Below, piece after piece: positions 15,019 to 22,250 of a stretch of DNA of 24,388 bases. The DNA comes from an uncultured Clostridium sp. (GTDB lineage Bacteria; Bacillota; Clostridia; TANB77; CAG-508), in NCBI GenBank assembly GCA_900552655.1, contig USAE01000021.1, positions 1 through 24,388 on the forward strand, in the 5' to 3' direction. Made by a program: the position numbers and the translations under genes. The notes below the pieces were generated by a model. It made no database searches. It was not told the origin of the DNA and worked only from the letters and a program-made list of their open reading frames with translations. The stretch's first letter is position 1. Each line of letters opens with the position of its first letter.

Positions 15019-16038
15019 CTAATTAGCTTTACTTGTTGTATTTGTTCCAGAAGCTGCTGCTGCCTCTGCTTCTGCTGCTGCAGCATCTTCAAGTGATTGT
15101 AAATATTTTTGTCTTAATTCTTTTTGTTGTGTAATATGTTCTTCTACAGAAGTTTCTAAATTAGATTGTCTATCTTCTGCATCAACACTATTTATTTGTG
15201 AATTAATAAATTGTTCTCTTAAGTTTCTGTTGTATCTGCTTGCTATAGCTTTTTTAGCTTCTTCTAATAAATTTGGATTTGAATCCATTAAGTTAAGTGC
15301 TTCTGCATTTACTGGGTATGTTGGTATTGCTGCCACTTGCATTCCAGGATCTGTATATCTACTTACATACATTTCTGCAGTTTTTAATTGGTATGTTTCT
15401 ATTATTGCACTAGACATTGCAATTGTTTCATCTTCTGATAAATTTATATTTATTACACCTTCTGCTGGTGCTCCAGCTATTGTTGGAATTGTTACTTGTT
15501 TTTTAGCTGCAATTATGTAATCTTGTCCATTTCCAAAACGTATACGAACATCTACGAAATCTCCACTAACTAAATCTGTTGGTAATGATAACATATTATA
15601 TTCTTGTTTTCTTAAATCATTTGTAACTTGCTCTGAGCTTGTTGTTAACATATCTTTTGTTAAAATTGTACCTTCTTTTAAGTCTATTTTTGCTACTAAA
15701 TCACTTCTTGCTTGGCTTAATGATTCATCTGTATAGAAATCTGAAGCTGTTGCAAAATTTTCTGGTACTACTTTGTTATCTGCAACTTCTTGTGAAACAT
15801 TTGCTGTTCTTTCTGTGTCACCATCTATTGCTGAAATTTGAATTCCTGAGCCAGAGGCAACATCTGTTGAAACAACATATACTGTCCTTTCAGCTGCTTT
15901 TGCTGCATCTTGTGCTTTCTTTAAATTAATTAATTGCATAAATAGTAATGCTATTATTATTGCTGCTATAATTAACATTACTAACATTCCTAATAAAAAT
16001 GATACTCTTTTTTGTCTTTGCATTGGATTTGAAGCCAT
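15019..16038 (-). CDS. cpaB: CpaB/RcpC-like SAF-domain pilus assembly protein
   Basis: This is the first gene of the pilus locus (339 aa). A short basic N-terminus is followed by a membrane helix (13-36). The SAF-like region starts at R-T-V-Y-V-V-S-T-D-V-A-S-G (about 47-59) and runs past V-A-K-I-D-L-K-E-G-T-I-L (near 114-125), typical of CpaB/RcpC, then L-P-T-D-L-V-S-G-D-F-V-D-V-R-I (about 151-165). The C-terminus is a charged helix ending in a low-complexity Ala/Glu run (A-A-A-A-E-A-E-A-A-A-A) and a Ser/Thr/Asn tail. Known: CpaB proteins are extracytoplasmic Tad assembly factors that in diderms work with the secretin; no secretin is expected in a monoderm, and the domain may bind cell wall (inference). 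AAGGAGGAA precedes the ATG and a promoter lies at 16085-16113. Confidence 0.85.
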   Translation of the reverse strand: MASNPMQRQKRVSFLLGMLVMLIIAAIIIALLFMQLINLKKAQDAAKAAERTVYVVSTDVASGSGIQISAIDGDTERTANVSQEVADNKVVPENFATASDFYTDESLSQARSDLVAKIDLKEGTILTKDMLTTSSEQVTNDLRKQEYNMLSLPTDLVSGDFVDVRIRFGNGQDYIIAAKKQVTIPTIAGAPAEGVININLSEDETIAMSSAIIETYQLKTAEMYVSRYTDPGMQVAAIPTYPVNAEALNLMDSNPNLLEEAKKAIASRYNRNLREQFINSQINSVDAEDRQSNLETSVEEHITQQKELRQKYLQSLEDAAAAEAEAAAASGTNTTSKAN

Positions 16039-16084
16039 TTATTATTCCTCCTTAAATATTTAAAATTCAATATAATCTGATTTT

Positions 16085-16113
16085 ATTTTACACCACTCTA
16101 CCTTTTAAAACAA
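16085..16113 (-). promoter_or_regulatory. candidate promoter of the pilus locus
   Basis: On the minus strand, TTGTTT (16113-16108), a 17-base spacer and TAAAAT (16090-16085) lie 46 bases before the CpaB-like start codon. Both boxes are one or two bases off consensus. Confidence 0.45.
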
Positions 16114-16136
16114 TATATACAACTGTTTCGTAATCT

Positions 16137-16176
16137 AAATATAATATTGTTGTAATATTATAGTAATATTATATTT
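16137..16176. terminator. A/T-only hairpin at the end of the HAD gene
   Basis: Perfect 12-base arms (16137-16148 and 16165-16176) are made only of A and T, and the HAD stop codon lies in the loop. It may be a weak terminator separating the HAD gene from the pilus operon, or chance in an AT-rich gap. Confidence 0.3.
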
Positions 16177-17033
16177 TCTAGTGCTTTTGCCACTCCGTCT
16201 TCATCGTTTGTTTGAGTAACAAACTTAGCTACTTTCTTTACTTGTTCATTGCTATGTCCCATTGCAATTCCAAGTCCTGCATTTTTTATCATAAGTATGT
16301 CATTATTATTATCGCCAAAAGAAATAACTTCTTCTTTTGCAATGTTTTCTTTTTTCATTATCTCTTCTATTGCATACCATTTATCTACATTTTTGCTACT
16401 AACTTCTGTATAATAATATCCAACTGATACTTCTTTTGTACCCATTTTTATCTTTTTCTTTGACATATGAGAAACTTCCAAAACGTCTATATCTGGTATA
16501 TCTTTTACTTTTCGTAGTATACTAGAAAATACTATCTTATTTTCGTCACATATAGTCATTTTTAAAAATTTATTTGTGTTTAATGTTTTTATATAGTTGT
16601 ATACATCGTCTACTATATTTATTTCTGTTTTTTTATCGCTACTTTTTTTTGTATTTTCATAATTATAAAAAGCTACATTGTAATTTAGCGATTTAGCTAT
16701 AACTGAACTTTCTGTATATATATTATAGTAGATACTATTTTTTTCACATAATTCTATTAATTCTAAAACTTTTTCTTTGCTTAAATATTTTTCATATATT
16801 ATTTCTTTTTTCTGCATATCATATAAAACAGAACCATTTCCAGAAATATAATATTTATTTGCCCCTATTTCCTTCGCTATTGTAAGAACTGACTCTGAAA
16901 TTCTTCCAGAAGCTAAAACTACTAAAATTCCTTGGTCAGTTACCTTTTTTATTATATTTTTTGTATATTCGCTAACTTCCCCATACTTATTTAATAGTGT
17001 TCCATCTAAATCAACAGTTATTAATTTATACAT
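16158..17033 (-). CDS. Cof-type HAD-IIB sugar-phosphate phosphatase
   Basis: The 291-aa length is normal for the Cof subfamily. Motif I is V-D-L-D-G-T-L-L (nucleophile D8, acid D10), motif II is A-S-G-R (41-44), the C2-type cap lies between, and motif IV is G-D-N-N-N-D (240-245), followed by G-I-A-M-G-H-S-N-E-Q-V-K-K. Known: these cytoplasmic enzymes dephosphorylate sugar phosphates, flavin or pyridoxal phosphates; the substrate cannot be read from sequence. The gene has its own TTGTAA-17-TATAGT promoter and an AAAGGA ribosome binding site. It lies upstream of the pilus operon on the same strand, but a functional link is unlikely. Confidence 0.92.
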   Translation of the reverse strand: MYKLITVDLDGTLLNKYGEVSEYTKNIIKKVTDQGILVVLASGRISESVLTIAKEIGANKYYISGNGSVLYDMQKKEIIYEKYLSKEKVLELIELCEKNSIYYNIYTESSVIAKSLNYNVAFYNYENTKKSSDKKTEINIVDDVYNYIKTLNTNKFLKMTICDENKIVFSSILRKVKDIPDIDVLEVSHMSKKKIKMGTKEVSVGYYYTEVSSKNVDKWYAIEEIMKKENIAKEEVISFGDNNNDILMIKNAGLGIAMGHSNEQVKKVAKFVTQTNDEDGVAKALENIILL

Positions 17034-17064
17034 TTTTCTATTCCTTTCTCTTTTTCATTACATT

Positions 17065-17093
17065 ACTATATATTATTATCCGTTTTTTTACAA
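17065..17093 (-). promoter_or_regulatory. sigma-A-type promoter of the HAD phosphatase gene
   Basis: On the minus strand, TTGTAA (17093-17088), a 17-base spacer and TATAGT (17070-17065) lie 31 bases before the start codon. Confidence 0.6.
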
Positions 17094-17124
17094 TATATAT
17101 TTTTTCTTTTTTCAATTTTTTTCC

Positions 17125-17154
17125 AGAATATTTTTTCATTAATTACACATCATA
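17125..17154 (+). promoter_or_regulatory. candidate sigma-G promoter of the spore protein gene
   Basis: AGAATA (17125-17130), a 17-base spacer and CATCATA (17148-17154) match the sigma-G patterns GMATR and CATNNTA. Alpha/beta SASP genes are known sigma-G targets. Confidence 0.55.
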
Positions 17155-17218
17155 TATATTGAAAAGGCAAAGTACTTTTCAAAGTAATTCTTTACAATCC
17201 TAGGAGGTGAAATTTATA

Positions 17219-17425
17219 ATGGCAAATTCAAATTCAAATAGAAAGTTAGTTCCTGAAGCAATGAATGCTTTAGATAAATTCAAATACGAAGTAGCTAGTG
17301 AAGTTGGTGTTAACTTAAAAGAAGGTTACAATGGTGATATTTCTTCAAGAGATGCTGGTAGAATAGGTGGAAACATGGTTAAGAAAATGGTTCAAAAATA
17401 TGAAAACGAAATGTTAAATAAATAG
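17219..17425 (+). CDS. alpha/beta-type small acid-soluble spore protein (SASP)
   Basis: The 68-aa protein coats spore DNA, giving UV and chemical resistance, and is degraded at germination. It shows the two conserved SASP blocks: K-x-E-V-A-S-E-V-G-V-N-L (residues about 26-35, containing the Glu-Val-Ala germination protease site as E-V-A-S-E) and G-D-I-S-S-R-D-A-G-R-I-G-G-N-M-V-K-K-M (about 42-60). The N-terminus is M-A-N-S-N-S-N-R-K-L-V-P-E-A. ATG 17219 is used because AGGAGGTGA lies 9 bases upstream; the in-frame GTG at 17207 is inside that site. It has a candidate sigma-G promoter and a strong terminator, so it is a single-gene unit. Confidence 0.96.
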   Translation: MANSNSNRKLVPEAMNALDKFKYEVASEVGVNLKEGYNGDISSRDAGRIGGNMVKKMVQKYENEMLNK

Positions 17426-17444
17426 TTACCACTTTTAAATTTTT

Positions 17445-17503
17445 ATAACGGGTTCAAGAATTTTTATATATTTTGTAGAAAGTCTAGAATCCGTTATTTT
17501 TTG
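17445..17503 (+). terminator. terminator of the spore protein gene
   Basis: Fifteen-base arms (17445-17459 and 17483-17497) begin ATAACGG and end CCGTTAT, pair with two imperfections, and run into TTTTTT. Confidence 0.8.
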
Positions 17504-17583
17504 GTAAATATAAATTGTATCTATAATTTTCTAAATAATTTAATTTCTTAAAAAAGTGTAATTACATATTATTTTTTATAACA

Positions 17584-17643
17584 AAAAATCGAGTTTTAAC
17601 TTCTACTCCCAGTTTTTGGGTGGATAGTTAAATCTCGATTTTA
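17584..17643 (-). terminator. terminator of hpf
   Basis: Long arms (17584-17601 and 17626-17643) share AAAATCGAG/CTCGATTTT, with an inner CCCA/TGGG stem. On the minus strand the hairpin ends in a T-run. It lies 13 bases beyond the hpf stop. Confidence 0.85.
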
Positions 17644-17655
17644 ATTATTTTTTAA

Positions 17656-18177
17656 TTATGCTTCTGGTTGTACTAAACCATAATTTTTATTATCTTTTAA
17701 TTTGTAAATTACATTTACTTTTCCATTTTCTAAGTTTACAAATGCTAAAAAAGTATTTCCTTTTTTCTCTTCTAATTTTAATTTAGCATCTTCAGGTGTC
17801 ATTGGTTTTATATCGTAATATAATTCTTTTATTATTTCATTTTCTGGTTCTGTTTGTTCTGCTTCTTGAGCCATTCTTATTGTTTCTTCTTTGTTCATTT
17901 TTTCTCTTCTTGTTTTTTCTTTTCTTATTTGTCCTTCTAATATATCTATATTTTTATCTATAGAAGCATACAAATCTTTATGTGCTGTTACTGCTTTATA
18001 TGTAATGCCTTGGTAAGAAACTCTTGTTTCTGCTACTTGTTCATTTCCTTCTACTTTTATTGTAACTGTTCCATCAAAATCTTCTAAGTATTTTGTTAGT
18101 TTATCCATTTTCTTTTCTGCATAATCTCTTATAGCATCTGTTACTTCTAAATCCTTTCCTACAACTTTTATATTCAT
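17656..18177 (-). CDS. hpf: long-form ribosome hibernation promoting factor HPF
   Basis: The 173-aa protein has the HPF/YfiA domain first (M-N-I-K-V-V-G-K-D-L-E-V-T-D-A-I to about residue 100). After a Glu-rich linker comes the C-terminal dimerisation domain of long HPFs, with Y-D-I-K-P-M-T-P-E-D-A, F-L-A-F-V-N, G-K-V-N-V-I-Y and N-Y-G-L-V-Q-P. Known role: binds 30S subunits and joins two ribosomes into inactive 100S dimers in slow-growing cells. ATG 18177 is the start because GAGAGGAGA lies just upstream and inside the longer frame from 18195. It has its own consensus promoter and terminator, so it is transcribed separately from upstream recO. Confidence 0.95.
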   Translation of the reverse strand: MNIKVVGKDLEVTDAIRDYAEKKMDKLTKYLEDFDGTVTIKVEGNEQVAETRVSYQGITYKAVTAHKDLYASIDKNIDILEGQIRKEKTRREKMNKEETIRMAQEAEQTEPENEIIKELYYDIKPMTPEDAKLKLEEKKGNTFLAFVNLENGKVNVIYKLKDNKNYGLVQPEA

Positions 18178-18224
18178 AAAAATCTCTCCTCTCAAATTAT
18201 TTTGCTTTCTTTTGTTGTAAATTT

Positions 18225-18253
18225 ATTATATATGCTTAAATGTTTTTTTTCAA
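18225..18253 (-). promoter_or_regulatory. sigma-A promoter of hpf
   Basis: On the minus strand, TTGAAA (18253-18248), a 17-base spacer and a perfect TATAAT (18230-18225) lie 47 bases before the start codon. Confidence 0.8.
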
Positions 18254-18278
18254 GTTAATTTTATTTTTTTATACATTA

Positions 18279-19007
18279 TTAAAACATTTTATCCATTTTA
18301 TAATCTTTTTCTAACTTATCATTTAAATATAATTTTGCTATTAATTCTAATTCTTTTATTGCTTCTTCTCCAATATTAAAAGAAAATACTTTTTTAGGTG
18401 GTGACATTATAATGTATTTAATTGCCTTTTCTGTTGAACTTTGAATATGTATTGCACTTGTATCTTGTTTTCCACAAATATTACACTTAAACCCATTTTC
18501 TTTTAAGCTAAAAAATTCCAGTTTTTCCTTAGAATTGCAATTCGTACACCATCTAACATTTGGCGTAAAACCTAATATACTTATTAATTTTATTTTAAAA
18601 ATTGATAATATAAAGTCTAAGTCTTTATCTGTTTCAGATATCATATACAACGTATTTAAGTATAATTGTAAAATTCTATATGAATTTTCATTTTCATTTG
18701 TAACATCTATTATTATTTTAGATATAAATGAGGCATATTCTAATTTTCTTAAATCTTTCCTTATATTATAAAAAACTTCTATAGGTTCACACGAATTTAT
18801 ATAATATGTTGAATTTGTTTTATATAAAATATATTCTCCAAAACATAAAAATTGGCTCCCAACAAGGAGCGAACTTCTAAATTTTTTCGCTCCTCTGGCA
18901 GCACAAGAAATCTTACCTAAACCTGGTGTTAGCATGGTTAGCATTTTGTCAAAATCACCCATATTACGTTCAACTAGTATAACTCCTTTTGTCTTTATTG
19001 TTCCCAT
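18279..19007 (-). CDS. recO: DNA repair protein RecO
   Basis: The 242-aa protein is the normal RecO length. The N-terminal OB-fold begins with K-G-V-I-L-V-E-R-N-M-G-D-F-D-K-M-L and includes G-A-K-K-F-R-S. A helical domain follows, with a zinc finger C-T-N-C (C154, C157) and C-N-I-C (C175, C178). Known role: with RecR it loads RecA onto SSB-coated single strands in gap and break repair. It is the last gene of the era-yqzL-recO unit and starts inside the end of yqzL (38-base overlap), which suggests translational coupling. GAGGAAG lies 6 bases before the ATG. Confidence 0.95.
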   Translation of the reverse strand: MGTIKTKGVILVERNMGDFDKMLTMLTPGLGKISCAARGAKKFRSSLLVGSQFLCFGEYILYKTNSTYYINSCEPIEVFYNIRKDLRKLEYASFISKIIIDVTNENENSYRILQLYLNTLYMISETDKDLDFILSIFKIKLISILGFTPNVRWCTNCNSKEKLEFFSLKENGFKCNICGKQDTSAIHIQSSTEKAIKYIIMSPPKKVFSFNIGEEAIKELELIAKLYLNDKLEKDYKMDKMF

Positions 19008-19116
19008 TTTTTTCTTCCTCTATTTTCTTTTCTAAATCTCTTAATTGTTTAAATTCCATAAATGTATTTATATTTCCAGTTTTTTTAAAGGTGTTCCAAG
19101 CTATTTGTTTAAACAT
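18970..19116 (-). CDS. yqzL: YqzL family small protein (48 aa)
   Basis: The 48 codons start at ATG 19116 behind a near-perfect AAGGAGATGA site. The protein begins M-F-K-Q-I-A-W-N-T-F-K-K-T-G-N-I-N-T-F, matching the short YqzL family pattern (aromatic W-x-x-F-x-x-T-G-x-I-x-x-Y/F near residues 7-19). It then continues F-K-Q-L-R-D-L-E-K-K-I-E-E-E-K and a polar tail. Known: YqzL-type genes lie between era and recO in Bacillus and many Firmicutes, function unknown. Here it lies exactly between those genes and overlaps the start of recO by 38 bases in another frame. Confidence 0.85.
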   Translation of the reverse strand: MFKQIAWNTFKKTGNINTFMEFKQLRDLEKKIEEEKNGNNKDKRSYTS

Positions 19117-19166
19117 GAAATCATCTCCTTTTTATTATCTTTTGTATTTTATGTTTTTTTATTCAA

Positions 19167-20069
19167 TTAGTTGAATTTAAATTTTTTAACTATACTATCT
19201 TTATCTTGCCAATCTTCTTTTACTTTAACCCAAACTTCTAAGTTTAATTTTGTTCCTAACATTTTTTCTAATTCTATTCTTGCACTTGTTACTATTTTTT
19301 TAAGCATTGCCCCTTTTTTTCCAATTATTATACCTTTGTGCGAATTTCTTAAACAATAAATAATTGCAGATGTGTCATATATTTCTTCTCCCTTTGTTGT
19401 TTCTCTTAATTTCATTTTTTCTACTTCAACATATATACCATGTGGTACTTCTTCGCTTAAATATTGCAAAGCCTTTTCTCTAATAACTTCTTCTACTAAT
19501 TGTCTTGATGTTTGATCTGTATATTCTTCTATATCATAATAAGCAGGGCCTTCTTTTAAATTTTTCTCTATTATATTTAATATTGTATCTACGCCTTTAT
19601 TATTAAGTGCACATATTGGTATAATTTCTTCAAAATTATATTCTTTTCTGTACATATCTATTACTTCTAAAATTTCTTCTTTTTTTATTAAGTCTATTTT
19701 ATTTAATACCAATATTGTTTTTCTATTTATTTGTTTTATTTTTTCTAATATTATTTTATCTCCTTTTGTTATTTCTTTTTTAGAACAATCTGCAATAAAT
19801 AAAATAATGTCTACATCTTCTGCAATTTCGTATGCTGTTTCTATCATTGTTTCTCCTAATTTTGTTTTGGGTTTATGAACTCCTGGTGTGTCTATAAAAA
19901 TTATTTGTGAATTTTCTCTATTTACTATTGCTCTTATTGCTGTTCTAGTTGTTTGTGATTTATTTACTGTTATTGCAACTTTTTCTCCTACTAATTTATT
20001 AATAAGTGTTGATTTACCAACATTTGTTTTTCCTATTATTGCAACAAAACCTGATTTAAATTCTGCCAT
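19167..20069 (-). CDS. era: GTPase Era
   Basis: The 300-aa GTPase binds 16S rRNA near the anti-Shine-Dalgarno end and helps 30S assembly. G1 is G-K-T-N-V-G-K-S-T (13-21; most Eras have G-R-P-N), G3 is D-T-P-G (60-63), G4 is N-K-I-D (123-126), and the C-terminal KH domain carries G-I-I-I-G-K-K-G-A-M-L-K-K-I near residue 240. ATG 20069 (M-A-E-F-K-S-G-F) is chosen: GAAAGGAAG lies upstream, the usual Era N-terminus is matched, and the 38 codons further upstream have no family resemblance. It heads the era-yqzL-recO unit. The gap upstream holds repeat copy B and the terminator of the preceding operon. Confidence 0.96.
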   Translation of the reverse strand: MAEFKSGFVAIIGKTNVGKSTLINKLVGEKVAITVNKSQTTRTAIRAIVNRENSQIIFIDTPGVHKPKTKLGETMIETAYEIAEDVDIILFIADCSKKEITKGDKIILEKIKQINRKTILVLNKIDLIKKEEILEVIDMYRKEYNFEEIIPICALNNKGVDTILNIIEKNLKEGPAYYDIEEYTDQTSRQLVEEVIREKALQYLSEEVPHGIYVEVEKMKLRETTKGEEIYDTSAIIYCLRNSHKGIIIGKKGAMLKKIVTSARIELEKMLGTKLNLEVWVKVKEDWQDKDSIVKKFKFN

Positions 20070-20157
20070 ATATTTCTTCCTTTCATTTATTATATTATCA
20101 TATATTAATTTATTTTTTTGTAGAAACTTAGTACTTATTTTTATTTTTAATAAAAAA

Positions 20158-20205
20158 TACCTAAGATTTTCTAACAAATGCAAATTCTAAAGAAATTTAA
20201 AGTAT
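20158..20205. repeat. copy B of the intergenic repeat (first copy at 4199-4248)
   Basis: It starts ACCTAAGATT and continues with CAAATG, AAATT, TAAA and TTTAAA in the order seen in copy A. It lies 90 bases before the era start codon and just after the terminator of the DUF3048 gene. A weak TTGCAT-18-TATTTT promoter-like pair is inside this copy, but the -10 is not conserved in copy A. Confidence 0.4.
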
Positions 20206-20213
20206 TCAATATT

Positions 20214-20270
20214 AAAAAAACTAGTTATATAAATGAACTACATTTGGTTCACTACTTATAACTAGTCTTT
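20214..20270 (-). terminator. terminator of the yqfD-to-DUF3048 operon
   Basis: Outer arms ACTAGTTATA/TATAACTAGT (20220-20229, 20257-20266) and an inner TGAACTA/TGGTTCA stem form a two-tier hairpin. On the minus strand it runs into seven T. It begins 6 bases beyond the DUF3048 stop. Confidence 0.85.
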
Positions 20271-20275
20271 ATATT

Positions 20276-21349
20276 TTACTCAAACGTAACATTGCTATTT
20301 ATTGGGCATATATTAAAGAATGTATTCCCATCATTTACTTCTATTTCATTTCCGTTTAAGTCTTTATAAATTGTTTGTGATGTTCTACTGTTTTTTATAC
20401 ATTTTATTTTTATAGCCTTTCCATTTGTTATATAATACCCATCATTTGTTCCAATATTGTCTAAATCTTGTCTGTCTTTGTTTTCTTTATCTTTTAATGG
20501 TGTATTTTTAGCAAATGTAATTATTATATTTTTTGTAGTTATAGGTTCACCTGTTTCCATATCTGTTTGTTTTATTCCTCTTGCATATCTTGTGTATCGT
20601 TTTGTTTCTAAATTATATTTATAACTGGTTGTATGTAAGTCTGAATACGGAATTGTAACCGTATTTGCAATTACACCTTGGTCTAAATTAACTTCTTCAT
20701 CTGAATAATTTAGCACACTTTTTTTATTAGATGTTGTACTATATTTTTTCTGTTTTGCAATTTCTAGTATGTCTTTTATACTAGTTATTACATTATGAGG
20801 TTGTGATTTTTGTTTTATTCTCCAAAATCTTTCCGTGCTTTCACTTATTCCATTAATATTATTTACTTTTAAAGATGAAATATCTGACTGTGCTTTTGGA
20901 CTCCAACCATAATGAGTGTAAATTGCATCATTTTCTAATGCATAATCTAAAAAGTAATGTCTTGCACTACGCACTGGTCCTATTTTTTTGACATCTTTTC
21001 CTTTAAATAGAGCCATTAGTCTAGTTTCTCCACCTTCTACAATTATTTCGTAAACACTATATGCATTATTTAACCCTACTTGTGGCCATGCACCTTTATG
21101 GTTATCTATCATAACTGCTACTGGTCTACTATTTCCTTCGAATATACTTTCTGTTTTTTCTTCTTCTGGTTTTAGTCCTTCATCTACTCCTAAATCTACA
21201 AGTATATTTTCATTTTTATTATTAGCACTTTTGCCTGTATAATAATAAATTCCAGCTACTACAGCTACTAATAAAATAATTATTACACTAATTATTAACA
21301 TTTTATGACTTTTATTATTCTTTTTAGCTCTCTTACCTTTACTCCCCAT
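20276..21349 (-). CDS. DUF3048 (YerB-like) membrane-anchored protein
   Basis: The 357-aa protein has a very basic N-terminus (K-G-K-R-A-K-K-N-N-K), one membrane helix (about 18-36) and a large extracytoplasmic DUF3048 domain. Landmarks: R-P-V-A-V-M-I-D-N-H-K-G-A-W-P-Q-V-G-L near 75, Y-E-I-I-V-E-G-G-E-T-R-L-M-A, G-P-V-R-S-A-R-H-Y-F-L-D, and H-Y-G-W-S-P-K-A. The C-terminal sub-domain has the F-x-N-I-C-P sequence near the end. Unlike Bacillus YerB it has no lipobox Cys after the hydrophobic segment. The molecular function of the family is not established. It is the last gene of the operon, 12 bases after dgkA, followed by a strong terminator. Confidence 0.9.
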   Translation of the reverse strand: MGSKGKRAKKNNKSHKMLIISVIIILLVAVVAGIYYYTGKSANNKNENILVDLGVDEGLKPEEEKTESIFEGNSRPVAVMIDNHKGAWPQVGLNNAYSVYEIIVEGGETRLMALFKGKDVKKIGPVRSARHYFLDYALENDAIYTHYGWSPKAQSDISSLKVNNINGISESTERFWRIKQKSQPHNVITSIKDILEIAKQKKYSTTSNKKSVLNYSDEEVNLDQGVIANTVTIPYSDLHTTSYKYNLETKRYTRYARGIKQTDMETGEPITTKNIIITFAKNTPLKDKENKDRQDLDNIGTNDGYYITNGKAIKIKCIKNSRTSQTIYKDLNGNEIEVNDGNTFFNICPINSNVTFE

Positions 21350-21361
21350 TATATACCTCTC

Positions 21362-21751
21362 TTATTTAAATAATTGTATAATTTTATCTGTAAATAAGAA
21401 ACAAAAAACAATTAAAGCATTTATAGCTGTTAATACAACTGCACCTGCTGCTACATCTTTTGCTATTTTTGCTTTTGGGTGATATTCTTCTGTACATAAG
21501 TCTACTGTTGCTTCTACTGCTGTGTTCATCATTTCTGTTCCTAAAAGTAAAAACACTGAAAGCATTAATATTGCCCATTCTATTGTACTTATTTTTAAAA
21601 CTATTCCTAGCACTACCACTACAATTCCTATTACTAATTGTATTCTTAAATTTCTTTGAGTTCTAAAACCATGTGCGATCCCACAAAAAGCATTTTTCCA
21701 TGCCTCGATAAAACTTTTGTTATATAATCTGCTATCTTCTTTTTTGTCCAT
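21362..21751 (-). CDS. dgkA: diacylglycerol/undecaprenol kinase family protein
   Basis: The 129-aa integral membrane kinase has three hydrophobic segments (about 36-54, 57-73, 99-121) and the family signature L-G-T-E-M-M-N-T-A-V-E-A-T-V-D-L (70-85), with catalytic-type E73 and N76. A-K-D-V-A-A-G-A-V precedes the last helix. Known: Gram-positive members mostly phosphorylate undecaprenol, recycling the cell-wall lipid carrier, rather than diacylglycerol. It starts 2 bases after the ybeY stop, so the AGGGAG site lies at the ybeY end and translation is probably coupled. Confidence 0.93.
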   Translation of the reverse strand: MDKKEDSRLYNKSFIEAWKNAFCGIAHGFRTQRNLRIQLVIGIVVVVLGIVLKISTIEWAILMLSVFLLLGTEMMNTAVEATVDLCTEEYHPKAKIAKDVAAGAVVLTAINALIVFCFLFTDKIIQLFK

Positions 21752-21753
21752 GT

Positions 21754-22230
21754 CTACTCCCTATTAATTTTTAAATCTTCTAGTACTTTTTCTTCTTTTA
21801 AACGCATTATTCTTTTTTCTTCTTCTTCCATATGGTCATACCCCATTAAATGATAAAATCCATGAACTAACATATATGCTAATTCTCTTTCGAAACTATG
21901 ACCATATTCATCTGCCTGCATTTTTACTTGACTTAAATTAATTATAATATCTCCTAATACTTCTGGAACAACACTTTTTTCTTTTTTGAATTTTTCTACT
22001 TCATCTTTTTCGAACATAGGAAAAGATAAAACATCTGTTGCTCTATCTATATTCCTATATTCTTTATTATATTCCTGTATATCTATTGGAGTTGTATAAA
22101 TAATACTTATGTTTATATTTTTATTTAGAAGATGTTCTGTTTCAAAACACTTATTTATTACTTTTTCTGTTAAATTTGAATACATATCATTTGGCTCTAC
22201 ATTTAAATATTCTATATCTGCATACTTCAT
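21754..22230 (-). CDS. ybeY: endoribonuclease YbeY (16S rRNA maturation factor)
   Basis: The 158-aa length is normal. The zinc-binding motif H-G-F-Y-H-L-M-G-Y-D-H (H123, H127, H133) fits H-G-x-L-H-L-x-G-Y-D-H except for a tyrosine in place of leucine. T-D-V-L-S-F-P-M (65-72) and L-G-D-I-I-I (92-97) are the other family blocks. Known role: single-strand endoribonuclease for 16S rRNA 3' end maturation and ribosome quality control. The gene order ybeY-dgkA near era is typical of Firmicutes; phoH, usually directly upstream, is absent. Confidence 0.95.
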   Translation of the reverse strand: MKYADIEYLNVEPNDMYSNLTEKVINKCFETEHLLNKNINISIIYTTPIDIQEYNKEYRNIDRATDVLSFPMFEKDEVEKFKKEKSVVPEVLGDIIINLSQVKMQADEYGHSFERELAYMLVHGFYHLMGYDHMEEEEKRIMRLKEEKVLEDLKINRE

Positions 22231-22250
22231 TTTTTATATCCTTTCTTCTT

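Noticed and set aside
15639..15929. Leucine-rich open frame on the plus strand opposite the CpaB-like gene
   Set aside because: Lies wholly antisense to a well-supported gene, no ribosome binding site, and Leu-rich composition is the mirror of Lys/Gln/Glu codons.
6116..16038. Interpretation as a competence (ComG) or general type IV pilus locus
   Set aside because: No GspE-type N-terminal domain, no F-T-L-x-E prepilins and no PilD; the SAF protein, MinD-like pair and TadB/TadC halves point to a Tad-like machine.
20070..20183. 38-residue N-terminal extension of Era
   Set aside because: No ribosome binding site before ATG 20183 and no family match; GAAAGGAAG directly precedes ATG 20069, which gives the normal Era N-terminus.
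20154..20183. TTGCAT-18-TATTTT as the era promoter
   Set aside because: Weak match with 18-base spacing, and the -10 is not kept in the other copy of the repeat; recorded only in the repeat entry.
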